A stretch of DNA of 64,000 nucleotides from J054 sp963850255. GTDB taxonomy: Bacteria; Pseudomonadota; Gammaproteobacteria; Steroidobacterales; GCA-2729495. The DNA lies in the NCBI GenBank assembly GCA_963850255.1, contig CAWKLL010000049.1:1-64000 (forward strand), given 5' to 3'. Numbering within the stretch: the first letter of the stretch is position 1; the number at the start of each line of letters is the position of its first letter. A program made the translations under genes and the position numbers. This document shows, one piece after another, positions 36,686 through 45,739 of the stretch. The notes beneath the pieces are model-generated. The model was given only the letters and a program-made list of their open reading frames with translations. It did no database searches and was not told the DNA's origin.

Positions 36686-39685
36686 CTATTCCGCGCCGAA
36701 CCGGTACGAAGCCCGGACGCCAACAACCCGCGGTGGCGGCAAAAACACCGAGCTGTACAAGGGCAAATCCACCATCACGATGTCCTTCGGCGCCGGCGAT
36801 GCCTCGGCAAGATCGATGCCGCTGGCGAGCACAAAACAACAACCCAGACCCGGTCCACCACCGGTAAAGCGCACGGTGTCGTCATCAAAAACATTGGTGA
36901 CGTAAGCCAGGATGTCCCAGCGCTCTGACGCCAGCCCGATGCGGAAGTCTGTATTCCAGTACGCTTTCACGAAAGCGGCATTCTCAATATCCGTGAACCG
37001 CTTATCCGTCCACTGCACGTCAGTTTCGATAAACAGCCCCAGGTTGGAACTCAGCTGCCGGTCGTAGCGTATCGAGCCGGCAAAGGCGCCGTTTGCCGCA
37101 TCCTCAAGATCGTTACCGGTGTAATCGACTTCGCAAAGATCATTGGGTCCGCCGGGGATAGACGGGACCGGTCGGCAGTTACCTGCGCCCGCGGCGCGCA
37201 CCGCGCTGGACGTATTCACCTTGAAGTCGGTGTACTCGGTATTCAGCCAGGTATAGCCGCCCGCCACCAGCCAGGAGCCGCCGATAAACTCACCGACCGG
37301 CTGCCAGGTCACCTCAATTTCGGCACCCCAGGCTTCTGCGGAACCGGCATTCTCAATCTTAGATACCAGCCGACCGTCGTTACCAAGATCCGAGCTAAGC
37401 GCCTGCTTGTCCGTGTAGTCCTGAAAAAAGATCGCGCCATTCACGCGCAGTGTCCGGTCAATCCATTCCGACTTGCCACCGACTTCCCAGACCGTCATCT
37501 TTTCTGGCTCAAACTCGGTCAGTTCGCGGTCGAGTCCCGAGGAACCCACAGTCAGCAAGCTGAATCCGCCTGGCTTCTCGGATTTCGACCACTTGAAGAA
37601 CAACAGCATGTCCTCCGTGGCCTTCCAGTCCAGCGTCAGCTTGGGGATAAACCAGGACTCTTTTTTGCTCAGAGTATCCACGCACCAGGGATTGAACGCG
37701 TCGATACCATCCGGCTCGCCATCTCCGTTGACGTCGTCGCCAGGACCATACTGGATTGATCGGGCCACGCCGGCAGGGTCCTGCTGGCGGCAAAGATCAG
37801 GAATGGTATCGAGGAGTTCCGGCTCATCCACCGGGTCGAAAGAATCGGCAAATTGAAAAGCAGGCGTATACGGCCCGCAGGGACGGAAAAAGATGCCGCA
37901 GGGATTAAAGCCGCCGGGACCGCCCGATGCGCCAGGATCATAAAAAATCGGGCCGAAGACATTGGTTTCCTCAATACTGTAGCGACCTTCGACAGTCAGG
38001 TTTACGGCATCAGTCATGGCCCACTCGAACTGGCCGTATACCGACTGGTGATCAGTATCCCGATCGGCAGGACTCGGCCTGCGGAACGGGTCGGAGGCAC
38101 GCAGATAGGGCGCATTCAGCGCTTCCGTATAGCCAGGGCAGGCCTCGTTATTGACCGGAACAATAAAATTAATACTGCTATTCCAGAAACAATGGCTACC
38201 CGAAACCTGCGAGGTGATGGAGCGACTGTCGTTATCGACGTTTTCCTGCCAGACCACGGCACCCACGGCCGCATTAATCGGGCCGTCAAAGGCCGTGGCG
38301 TAGCGTATTTCAAGATTGATTTGTTCGGTTTCTTTGTCGTTGTTGAAACTGAACGAGTTCACATTGCCGTCGAGATAAATATTGTCGGCCGGCACGCCAA
38401 AGGCATTGGAGTCCTGGGTTTCACTATTCTCATCCAGCAAATAGCCGGCCCAGAACGTGAATGCGCCCTTCTCCAGGACCCATTCGCCCGTCAGTGCCAG
38501 GCGCCAGAAGTCACGGTCGAAGCCCGCGTAGTCCTGTCCGGGCGTGCGCGGATCCGTCGCCTGGCGAATCTCCACATCGTCGCCGTCGGGTATGGCACCG
38601 GTATAGGCCAGGTACTGGTCCTCGCAGTGCGGACTAAGGAACGGATTGGCCAACACTACAGCCCGATATTCGGCCGGCGTACCGGTGTCTGGATCAGGGA
38701 AACCCAGTGAGGCGGCGATCGCCGGGTCTACGATCCGGCGGGCTTTCTCAACCAGGCGCTGATCGTTGATTTCGCCCGGCCCGGCTACCTGCGCAGGGTC
38801 GCCGATAGCGGTAATAAAATCCTCATAACACTGCGAAAGGTTGGCGCCGCCGGGTCCATCCTGAGCGGACACAGGCACATCGAGAATGGTATTAAATGGC
38901 AGGAAGGTCTGCGCCGAGGGCTTACCCTCGTCGCCGGTGTACTCAGCGCGGAAATTCAGCGTCAGGCCGTTCTCGAAAACCGAGCGGGTACTCAGGGCCA
39001 GGCCAAAGCCCTCCTGATCGGAAAGCGAGTTGCCCGTGAGGCTATTCTCGTAAAAACCTTTTTCATTCCACAGCGAGGCATTGAAACGCACACCCAAAGC
39101 ATCGCCCAGCACGGGAAAACTGACGCTGGCAGAACCGCTGTACTGATCTTCGGCATTGGCATCAATACGTACATCCGCCTCAAATTCGTCGGACGGTTGT
39201 TTGGTGATGTACTGAATCGCACCGTTAAAGGCGGATCGGCCGTACAGTGCAATCTGCGGGCCTTTGACGACCTCGATACGCTCCACATCAAGCAGGCGCG
39301 TATTCACCAGCAGCGAACCGCCGGAGCTGGTAATGGCTTCGCTGGACAGATCAATGCCGTCAACCAGGACCGCAACATTCTGGCGTCCGCGCGTCGGCGA
39401 CAAGCCGCGAATCACGATACGCGTATCAGATTGGGCAAAGGACTCGTCAAACTGCAAACTCGGCGTGAGCTTGGCGATATCACCGATGCGATTAATGCCC
39501 TTGCGTTCGATGGCGTCGCGTGAAAACGCGGTCACCGATACCGGCACATCCTGCAGGTTTTCTTCTTTTTTACGCGCCGTGACGATGATCTCGTCAATCT
39601 GGGCAAAACTGCTGCCGGCAAACATGAATGTAGTCAGAGCGACCACGGTTACGGCCAGCGGCCGCCGCATGCGGAGTCCGTTCAA
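36686..39685 (-). CDS. TonB-dependent outer-membrane receptor
   Basis: This 999-residue receptor has a signal peptide (MRRPLAVTVVALTTFMFAGSSFAQ), a TonB-box-like DEIIVTARKK, and a plug domain (EENLQDVPVSVTAFSRDAIERKGINRIGDIAKLTPSLQF, RIVIRGL, VAVLVDGI, VERIEVVKGPQIALYGRSAFNGAIQYITKQP). A 22-strand barrel follows, ending in YRFGAE. Acidic and Cys-containing extracellular loops (for example DLCRQQDPAGVARS, CGIFFRPCGPYTP) are large. This subfamily, common in marine and steroid-degrading gammaproteobacteria, imports organic substrates rather than only iron complexes. Nothing in the sequence indicates the substrate. It sits between the exported esterase and the exported ThDP enzyme, all leftward. 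Confidence 0.94.
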   Translation of the reverse strand: MNGLRMRRPLAVTVVALTTFMFAGSSFAQIDEIIVTARKKEENLQDVPVSVTAFSRDAIERKGINRIGDIAKLTPSLQFDESFAQSDTRIVIRGLSPTRGRQNVAVLVDGIDLSSEAITSSGGSLLVNTRLLDVERIEVVKGPQIALYGRSAFNGAIQYITKQPSDEFEADVRIDANAEDQYSGSASVSFPVLGDALGVRFNASLWNEKGFYENSLTGNSLSDQEGFGLALSTRSVFENGLTLNFRAEYTGDEGKPSAQTFLPFNTILDVPVSAQDGPGGANLSQCYEDFITAIGDPAQVAGPGEINDQRLVEKARRIVDPAIAASLGFPDPDTGTPAEYRAVVLANPFLSPHCEDQYLAYTGAIPDGDDVEIRQATDPRTPGQDYAGFDRDFWRLALTGEWVLEKGAFTFWAGYLLDENSETQDSNAFGVPADNIYLDGNVNSFSFNNDKETEQINLEIRYATAFDGPINAAVGAVVWQENVDNDSRSITSQVSGSHCFWNSSINFIVPVNNEACPGYTEALNAPYLRASDPFRRPSPADRDTDHQSVYGQFEWAMTDAVNLTVEGRYSIEETNVFGPIFYDPGASGGPGGFNPCGIFFRPCGPYTPAFQFADSFDPVDEPELLDTIPDLCRQQDPAGVARSIQYGPGDDVNGDGEPDGIDAFNPWCVDTLSKKESWFIPKLTLDWKATEDMLLFFKWSKSEKPGGFSLLTVGSSGLDRELTEFEPEKMTVWEVGGKSEWIDRTLRVNGAIFFQDYTDKQALSSDLGNDGRLVSKIENAGSAEAWGAEIEVTWQPVGEFIGGSWLVAGGYTWLNTEYTDFKVNTSSAVRAAGAGNCRPVPSIPGGPNDLCEVDYTGNDLEDAANGAFAGSIRYDRQLSSNLGLFIETDVQWTDKRFTDIENAAFVKAYWNTDFRIGLASERWDILAYVTNVFDDDTVRFTGGGPGLGCCFVLASGIDLAEASPAPKDIVMVDLPLYSSVFLPPPRVVGVRASYRFGAE

Positions 39686-39830
39686 AGCTATCCCCCTGTA
39701 TTCGAACGCAGCGATCTACGCCGCACGGTTCTGGCCGCCTCCACGGCCAAAGGTCATAAGATCATAACCTTTCTGCCGACGTCAGTCCTAAACCCTTCCC
39801 GGTCCACTGCGCGGAACGACCGCTGCAGTC

Positions 39831-41486
39831 TCAGGGTTGCGCAGCCAGCCAGTCGCGCCGCCTGGCCAGCGCACGCGCTTCGAGAAGATCCAGGGCCTGC
39901 TTATTCAGTCCCGTGCGCGTGACAATCTCCGCGCCCAACTCCTGAGTCTGATCGGTATCGGGTTTGTACTCCGGCCATTCGGGCAGGCCGGGTCCGTTGG
40001 GATTGCCGCCGCGCGCAAAATTCAGCCAATAGGCTCGCACCGTGTCGGCCCAGGTAAAGTCGCGCTCGGTCAGAACTACATTTTGCGGACGCTGATACTC
40101 CGGATGTTCGCGCAGTCGGTTAAACAGGAACGGCACTTCCATACCATGAGCGGCGCCGGGCACTTCGCCGCGCAGATTTTCCTGCACGTAGGTTACGCGG
40201 TATTGCCAGGCTGGCGAACTGACCTTGTCCATTTGTGCGGCCAGATAACGCGTTGAGGCCAGGAACAAGCCTTCCGAAAACCAGCGCTGCGACCTGCCGA
40301 TGCGCGTCCACTGGTCATCGAAGGCGGCCAGGTCTTCATCCGACATGCCTTCAAGAAACGCACCGGCCATAAACCACTGCCCGATCAGCGGCACATTGAC
40401 GGTGATCTGATTGTGTTCCCAGTCATTGGCGCCACCTATGTACGGTATGTCCTGCTGCAGACCCTTTTCGAAGGCAACGGCTATGTGTTCCGGCACCACC
40501 ACACCATCCACCACCGGGTTGAAAGAAATCTGGAAGCTGCCCTGGTAGTCGAGTATCTCCGTCACGCTTAAAGCACGCAGCGCCGAAGCCACGGCTTTGT
40601 GATCGCCGGCGATAGAAAAATGCTCGGCCAGATCTACGCCAACATCTTCGAAGCTCGGGCCGGCTGCCCCGGCAGGCCCGCGCTTGAAGGCTTCCCGAGT
40701 ACGATCCAGCAGCACACCGCTGCCCTGCGCAATGGCGCGCTGAAACAAACCCTTGGCAGGCGGTGACACCATCAGGAAATTGACCGCAACGCCACCGGCC
40801 GAATGCCCGAACAAAGTGACTTGCTCGGGATCGCCGCCGAAGGCTGCGATGTTTCGCTGCACCCACTCCAGGGCAGCGATCTGATCCATCAGTCCGTAGT
40901 TAACCAGCGGCTCACCTGCCTGCGTGGACGTTAGAGACGGATGTGCAAATCGGCCGAAAAACCCTACCCGATAATTTAGCGTAACGATGACGAAGCCTTC
41001 GGCCGCCAGTTCCCGTCCGTCGTACACGGGCAGCGAACCGGCGCCAAACTGCATGTTGCCGCCGTGCAGGTACACCAGTACCGGCAACGCTTTTTGACCC
41101 GATTGCGGAGCCCAGACATTCAGATGCAGACAGTCTTCGGCCATAGGCAAACTGGCATAGTGGGCACTGATCCATTGCGGATAACTGTCCCTGAGAATCT
41201 GCGGACAGTAAGCACCGTAGTCTGTGGCTGCGCGCGGATCATTCCAGGCGGCGACCGCGGCCGGCGGTCGCCAGCGCGCTGCCGTGGCATAGGGAATACC
41301 CAAAAATGCCCGCGTGCCGTTGTCGAGTTCAAGGCCCTGCAGCGCACCCGAGTCAATGCGCACTTCAGGACCCGCCGCATAGGCTGACGGCGCCAAAAAC
41401 AGACATAGCAGTAATCCAATCAAAGCGCCCCGGACGCTGACTAGCGGGTCGCGGCGCGAGTGTTCGATAACAATTATCGCGGACAT
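39831..41486 (-). CDS. Exported type-B carboxylesterase
   Basis: The 551-residue protein has a signal peptide (LIGLLLCLFLAPSAYAAG, about residues 20-40). The carboxylesterase/cholinesterase-type fold is marked by GIPYATAARWRPP, EDCLHLNVWAP, LPVLVYLHGGNMQFGAGS (oxyanion hole), NYGLMDQIAALEWVQRNIAAFGGDPEQVTLFGHSAGG and GAAHGMEVPFLF (catalytic His). The nucleophile elbow reads GHSAGG instead of the common GESAGG. These enzymes hydrolyse esters of alcohols with various acids. Its position next to a TonB receptor suggests it trims an imported or surface substrate in the periplasm. A 144-bp gap separates it from the receptor. Confidence 0.9.
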   Translation of the reverse strand: MSAIIVIEHSRRDPLVSVRGALIGLLLCLFLAPSAYAAGPEVRIDSGALQGLELDNGTRAFLGIPYATAARWRPPAAVAAWNDPRAATDYGAYCPQILRDSYPQWISAHYASLPMAEDCLHLNVWAPQSGQKALPVLVYLHGGNMQFGAGSLPVYDGRELAAEGFVIVTLNYRVGFFGRFAHPSLTSTQAGEPLVNYGLMDQIAALEWVQRNIAAFGGDPEQVTLFGHSAGGVAVNFLMVSPPAKGLFQRAIAQGSGVLLDRTREAFKRGPAGAAGPSFEDVGVDLAEHFSIAGDHKAVASALRALSVTEILDYQGSFQISFNPVVDGVVVPEHIAVAFEKGLQQDIPYIGGANDWEHNQITVNVPLIGQWFMAGAFLEGMSDEDLAAFDDQWTRIGRSQRWFSEGLFLASTRYLAAQMDKVSSPAWQYRVTYVQENLRGEVPGAAHGMEVPFLFNRLREHPEYQRPQNVVLTERDFTWADTVRAYWLNFARGGNPNGPGLPEWPEYKPDTDQTQELGAEIVTRTGLNKQALDLLEARALARRRDWLAAQP

Positions 41487-41699
41487 GGTGAACCCCCTGA
41501 TATCAGCCGAATACTATGCCAGCGTGAACGAAATTCATTTCGACGGACAGATCAGCGGCAATCCGCAGCGCCTTTCCAGCGGAGCGGCGGTCGGCCGGTG
41601 TTGAGCGGGTTCGGGACCCAATATTGACCACCTGTCGGTTAGGCGCAGCCCCGTTCAGACCAGTTCGTCCGTCTGCTTTGGTTATTTTGCTACGATGAA

Positions 41700-41811
41700 A
41701 GTCAATGAGGGGGGCGCGTTGTAGCGTTCGTACAACATTGGGGTGATCGGTGAGACCCGTACAGGGGTCTCACCAAGGAACAGGGCCAGCCAACGCTGGC
41801 CCTTTTTCTTT
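41700..41811 (+). ncRNA. Candidate structured small RNA with three hairpins
   Basis: Within the 350-bp gap between the esterase and the aldehyde dehydrogenase, three hairpins follow one another on the + strand. They are GTTGTA-TACAAC (41718-41736), a perfect 10-bp stem GGTGAGACCC-GGGTCTCACC (41749-41774, six-base loop) and AGGGCCAGC-GCTGGCCCT (41782-41803) followed by TTTTTCTTT. Only the + strand has a T-run. No + strand gene lies between 33324 and here, so the terminator has no visible protein-coding customer. An AAGGAAC single-stranded spacer sits between stems two and three. I do not recognise it as a known RNA family. The rest of the gap (41487-41699) shows nothing further. Confidence 0.55.
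41782..41811 (+). terminator. Orphan intrinsic terminator
   Basis: AGGGCCAGC-CAAC-GCTGGCCCT is followed by TTTTCTTT on the + strand. Genes on either side are on the - strand. Read leftward it has no T-tract after the stem, so it does not serve the aldehyde dehydrogenase gene ending at 41837. Confidence 0.85.
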
Positions 41812-41836
41812 GCGGCTGACCCCGCGCAAACCCAGG

Positions 41837-43279
41837 CTAGTAGGCCAGCTTCGGCGCCTGAGCCTCGCCCAGTTCCTGCATATCCTGCACCGGACCATGA
41901 TTAGTGATCAGCGTTTGCTTGCGCACAAAGCGGGTAATCGCCGCCGGGCCCATGCGCGAGCCACCCAGACCCGAATAGCCGAAGGAGTTTTTTTCCGCAT
42001 CGCGAAGGATGGCATTGGTGAGCGTGGTGTCCATCAGGCTTACGGCTCCGGCGTTCAGTCGCCGACCGATGCTGGCAGCACGCTGCGGATCGCCGGCAAT
42101 CACCGCTGCAGACAAACCGAACTGACTGTCGTTGGCCAGTCTCACGGCCTCGTCGTCATCCCGATAAGCCATCACCGGCACCAGCGGACCGAAGGTTTCC
42201 TCGGTCATGATCAGCATGTCGTGATTCACGGCCGTGACCACCGTCGGTCGGATCCATAAGCCACCGTCGTGGGACTCGATTTCCCCGCCGGTGAGAACTT
42301 TGGCGCCCCTGGCGCGAGCATCGGCCAGATGCGCCGCGATGGTTTCAGCCTGACGCGCGAGGATTAGCGGACCAATATGGCCCTGGTGAATATCCGGGAA
42401 ATTGATCTCCAGCGCCGCCGCCGCCGCAACCAGTTTTTCAACAAAGCGATCGTGCACCGACTCGTGCACATAAACGCGCTCGATGGAATAACACAACTGT
42501 CCTGAGGCCATTACCGCGCCGCGTAACACCGCGGCCACCGCACGATCAAGATCGGCGCAATCCGTTACGACGGCAGCATCTTTGCCGCCGAGTTCCAGAA
42601 AACTCGGAATAAACTTTTCCGTCGCGGCGCGCAAAATATGTCGCCCCGTTGGCACGCTGCCGGTAAACACGACGATGTCAGACTCGGCGATTAACCGCTG
42701 GCCGGTCTCGCCGCCGCCGGTGACGAACTGCAATACCCGGGCAAGCTCCGGCACCGCGTCCACACTGGCCTGCACGGGCGCGACAAAGCGCGGGGTGATC
42801 TCACTGGGCTTGATGATGGCGGCACAGCCGGCCAGCAGCGCCGGAATCGCGTCAATGGTGGCGAGTAGAAACGGAAAGTTCCAGGGGCTGATGACAGCCA
42901 GCAGCGGATACGGCCTGGGATAGGTCACAAAACTGGCAGATGGCGAAAAACTTGATTGGCCGCGCCTGGGCTCCAGCAAGGCCTCTGCTTGATCACACCA
43001 ACCACGCACACCGTTGGCCACATTGCCTGGCGACTCCACGGACATCCGCCAGCGGCCGGTATCCGTGGCCAGCGCAGCGGCGATATCACTCGCGTGCTCG
43101 TCAATCGCATCCGCCCAGCGCCGCATTACCGCGACGCGCGTGGCCACGGGCATTTCGGCCCAGGCCTGCTGAGCCGTGCGCAACTCATTACAGCGCGCAG
43201 CGAGCTCCTCGCTGCTCGGTGGCCGGATCTGGTAGTCCACAAGACCGCTGCGCGGGTTTCTTACGTCAATCGTCGTCAT
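41837..43279 (-). CDS. NAD(P)-dependent aldehyde dehydrogenase
   Basis: The 480-residue protein is an ALDH-superfamily member with YPLLAVISPWNFPFLLATIDAIPALLAGCAAIIKPSE, VVFTGSVPTGRHIL, FLELGGKDAA (general base Glu229), GAVMASGQLCYSIERVYVH (catalytic Cys263), TEETFGPLVPVMAY and FGLSAAVIAGD. The GQLCYSIERVYV form is found in succinate-semialdehyde and related carbonyl dehydrogenases. It oxidises an aldehyde to a carboxylate. It is divergent from the PqqC/CADD-like oxidase with 218 bp between, and it lies near the Rieske/dioxygenase operon, whose products could be its substrates. Confidence 0.92.
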   Translation of the reverse strand: MTTIDVRNPRSGLVDYQIRPPSSEELAARCNELRTAQQAWAEMPVATRVAVMRRWADAIDEHASDIAAALATDTGRWRMSVESPGNVANGVRGWCDQAEALLEPRRGQSSFSPSASFVTYPRPYPLLAVISPWNFPFLLATIDAIPALLAGCAAIIKPSEITPRFVAPVQASVDAVPELARVLQFVTGGGETGQRLIAESDIVVFTGSVPTGRHILRAATEKFIPSFLELGGKDAAVVTDCADLDRAVAAVLRGAVMASGQLCYSIERVYVHESVHDRFVEKLVAAAAALEINFPDIHQGHIGPLILARQAETIAAHLADARARGAKVLTGGEIESHDGGLWIRPTVVTAVNHDMLIMTEETFGPLVPVMAYRDDDEAVRLANDSQFGLSAAVIAGDPQRAASIGRRLNAGAVSLMDTTLTNAILRDAEKNSFGYSGLGGSRMGPAAITRFVRKQTLITNHGPVQDMQELGEAQAPKLAY

Positions 43280-43497
43280 ATCTTTTTCCGGTCTGCGGGC
43301 TCACCACAGAACCCATAGGCCAGCCTTCACGGTCATTCACAGCCCGGCCATTGCCCAGCCGAATGCCAGCAGAAAAGTTGCAGGCTTTGTACCACACAGC
43401 GGAAAAAATGGCCGCCGAGCTTTGTCCTGGACGCCGAACGAACAATGCTTATAGGCAGGCAAAACTTTGCGCTCGAATTCCACCAGGGAGAATCCGC

Positions 43498-44223
43498 ATG
43501 TCAGGGTTGATGCAACCGGAACAATTTCACCAGGCCCTGGAGCGGGCTCGGGAAGGCAATCACAGCACGCGTCATCCGCTCAGCACCGCCTGGGCCAACG
43601 GCGAACTCAACCGGGCGCAACTGGGTTTTTACGCTACCCAACACTACTACTACATCGCCGCCATTCCGCAGCAATTTGCGCAACTCTACGTGCGTTTGCC
43701 TGACCTGCCGGCGCGCCAGCATATGCTCGAGAACCTGGTTGGCGAAGAAGACCCGGCCGCCCCCGACAAACGCCATCCGGATTTACTATTGAATTTCATT
43801 GAAGCCTGCGGACAGGCGCGCGAGATCACCATCGCAGCGGAACAGCAAAACCAGATCCTGCCGGCAGTGCGCGCCATGCGTGCCTGGATCTGGGAACTGG
43901 TGGGCTTCAGAACCATGGCCGAAGCAAGTGCCGGCATCATGGTCGCACTGGAAGGCCAGCTGCCCCGTATTTACAGCGCCTACATTGCAGCGATGCGCGA
44001 ACAGGGATTTTCAGACGAGGCGCTGGAATTTTTCCGCGTGCATGTGGAGAACGACAGCGAACACGCGGCCAGTGGCCTGGAAATATGCACCACCTACGCG
44101 ACCACCCCGGAATTGCAGGCTGCAGCCATTGCCGCCGTGCAGGCTTCCGTCGCACTGCGCTGGGAAATGCTCAGCAGCATCTATGCGGCGCTGCCCGGGC
44201 GCCAGCACGCAGCCAATAGTTAA
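43498..44223 (+). CDS. PqqC/CADD-like heme-oxygenase-fold (diiron-type) oxidase
   Basis: The ATG at 43498 follows an AGGGAG site; the frame is open much further upstream, but only this part is protein-like. The 241-residue all-helical protein belongs to the TenA/PqqC/CADD (heme-oxygenase-like) fold. Its end HVENDSEHA places His182, Asp186 and His189 with the H-x3-D-x2-H spacing of the CADD/HDO metal site. Glu83/84, His93 and Glu152 (in ALEGQLP) complete a six-ligand set. Such proteins are O2-activating non-heme iron oxidases with diverse C-C or C-N chemistries, or PQQ-type cofactorless oxidases. It is convergent with the operon on its right, 7 bp away. Confidence 0.8.
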   Translation: MSGLMQPEQFHQALERAREGNHSTRHPLSTAWANGELNRAQLGFYATQHYYYIAAIPQQFAQLYVRLPDLPARQHMLENLVGEEDPAAPDKRHPDLLLNFIEACGQAREITIAAEQQNQILPAVRAMRAWIWELVGFRTMAEASAGIMVALEGQLPRIYSAYIAAMREQGFSDEALEFFRVHVENDSEHAASGLEICTTYATTPELQAAAIAAVQASVALRWEMLSSIYAALPGRQHAANS

Positions 44224-44230
44224 TGCAGGG

Positions 44231-44599
44231 TTAAGGCTTCGCGACATCGTCCATATGTGCCAGGTAATCGACCAGCTGGTCATCACCTTCCAAGGCAAAT
44301 TCTTCACGCAAAATGCGCAACATGGAATCCAGCAGGGCCTCGCGACGCTGCTGCGCAGCCGCCTGCTCCGCCTCGCTGCGCGGCTGGCTATCCAGATAGG
44401 ATTGCAGGCGATTTTCGTCAGCGTTCAGGAAACGCCGCATGTCTTCAAACTCCTCGCGCAAGACGCTGAACTCGGTAGTTAGCGCCAACAACATATATAG
44501 CAGCCGATCACCGCTGCCATCTCCCAGGTAGCCCGGCCGCAAACCGGCAGGAACGCGCGGTCGGGGTTTTATTGGTTCTTTGTCCGACTGGTCGCTCAT
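44231..44599 (-). CDS. Small hydrophilic helical protein of unknown function
   Basis: Taking the Met at 44599, four bases after the methyltransferase stop, gives 122 residues. The N-terminus is Pro/Arg-rich (EPIKPRPRVPAGLRPGYLGDGSGD). The rest is strongly helical with heptad-like hydrophobics (LLYMLLALTTEFSVLREEFEDMRRFL, then AEQAAAQQRREALLDSMLRILREEF), suggesting a coiled-coil or three-helix bundle. I recognise no family. Close spacing makes it the last gene of the Rieske-dioxygenase-methyltransferase operon. It could be a partner protein of one of those enzymes, but no motif supports a specific role. Confidence 0.7.
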   Translation of the reverse strand: MSDQSDKEPIKPRPRVPAGLRPGYLGDGSGDRLLYMLLALTTEFSVLREEFEDMRRFLNADENRLQSYLDSQPRSEAEQAAAQQRREALLDSMLRILREEFALEGDDQLVDYLAHMDDVAKP

Positions 44600-44603
44600 G
44601 GTT

Positions 44604-45734
44604 TCAGTTGCCTGGTTTGCGGGCCATGAAGCCCCAGTACCCATAGTCATCCTTACCCGTCTCGCCGCGAGTCAGTTCCTCATGCAAGCCAGACGCATCG
44701 AATCCGCAGTCCATGGCCAACTCAGCAAGATCAATATCAAACAGAAATGACGCAAAGAAAGGTTCATTGTTGTGCTGCGCGTCCCATCCGGCCAGGTATT
44801 GCTCAAACGCCGTGCGTGCCGTCAGATGGCGCGGCACGTCGGCCGACAGGAACACCCCGCCGGGACGCAGCAAGCGAAACGCCTCCCGGAGTATGTTCGC
44901 CAGCGCCGTTCGCGACGTCTCGTGCAACAAGATATGTGCCGACACAATATCGAAGCTCGCATCGGGCAGATCGACAGATTCTGCATTGGCCTGGCGGAAA
45001 TGTACTGACTGCCCCACGCTCTCGGCCCTGGCGTGAGCGTAGCGCAGGATGGGCGCAGACAGATCAATGCCCGTGACCTGCGCCTGCGGCCAGGTTTCCG
45101 CAAATGGCAGCGTGGTATTACCAATGCCGCAACCAAGATCGAGCACCGACTGCGGCGTGAAGTCGGGCAGCTGCTGGCGCAGCATGGCAATGCTGTGCCG
45201 CGCGGCGCGATCATTCATGGCGCCGCGCAAACCGCGTGAAAATAAATTCAGTCCGATATCGTAGCGCGCACCGACATAGACATCATCTTCAGTCAGCTCA
45301 GAAAAATATCCGCCGGGAATACAGTGAGTATCGACACAGTCCTGATAATCGGGAACGGTGAGGGTCGGATCCAGGTGCAGCGAACCGCTTGTCTCGCTAC
45401 CAGTTAGTTGATGAAACTGATCGATTAAGGCCGGCAATTGCCGGTATACGCAGGCGCTGGTGGAGTCGACGTACAACTCATGCTGGGCACGCGACAGCGC
45501 ACTCCACCATAAGAACTCTGGCTCCCGATCCATTAAGGCGGCGACCTCCTGTCGATGGACCGGCTGCTCACCACGTGCCCTGGCTGCGGGCTCAACACGC
45601 GTCTGCCAGGCCCGCTCCACCGTCGGCGCAATTTCTTTAATCAGGTAAGTTTTGAGATCGACCAGGAAGGCATGCCGATAGCGCTCGCTGCTCGACTGTT
45701 CGGCCAGCATGCCATGTTGGCTGAGCGCTGGCAC
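44604..45734 (-). CDS. SAM-dependent methyltransferase with an unassigned N-terminal domain
   Basis: The C-terminal half (about residues 190-330) is a class I methyltransferase: SVLDLGCGIGNTTLPFAETWPQAQVTGIDLS (motif I and acidic II), FDIVSAHILLHETSRTA, LLRPGGVFLSADVPRH. The first 180 residues (MLAEQSSSERYRHAFLVDLKTYLIKEIAPTVERAW..., REPEFLWWSALSRAQHELYVDST) do not match the methyltransferase core and may be substrate binding. The gene starts 5 bp after the dioxygenase stop and is followed within 5 bp by the small protein, so all four genes form one transcript. Which position or substrate it methylates is unknown. Confidence 0.85.
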   Translation of the reverse strand: MPALSQHGMLAEQSSSERYRHAFLVDLKTYLIKEIAPTVERAWQTRVEPAARARGEQPVHRQEVAALMDREPEFLWWSALSRAQHELYVDSTSACVYRQLPALIDQFHQLTGSETSGSLHLDPTLTVPDYQDCVDTHCIPGGYFSELTEDDVYVGARYDIGLNLFSRGLRGAMNDRAARHSIAMLRQQLPDFTPQSVLDLGCGIGNTTLPFAETWPQAQVTGIDLSAPILRYAHARAESVGQSVHFRQANAESVDLPDASFDIVSAHILLHETSRTALANILREAFRLLRPGGVFLSADVPRHLTARTAFEQYLAGWDAQHNNEPFFASFLFDIDLAELAMDCGFDASGLHEELTRGETGKDDYGYWGFMARKPGN

Positions 45735-45739
45735 GACAG

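Noticed and set aside
41600..41630. GCGGGTTCGGGACCC resembling a tRNA T-arm
   Set aside because: No acceptor stem, anticodon arm or cloverleaf can be assembled around it.
41782..41811. Hairpin as terminator of the leftward aldehyde dehydrogenase
   Set aside because: The T-run lies on the plus strand only; read leftward the stem is followed by GTTCC, so it cannot end that transcript by the intrinsic route.
42940..43497. Long N-terminal extension of the PqqC/CADD-like gene
   Set aside because: It overlaps the divergent aldehyde dehydrogenase gene in antisense and is low-complexity; the ATG at 43498 has a ribosome site and starts the family-like sequence.
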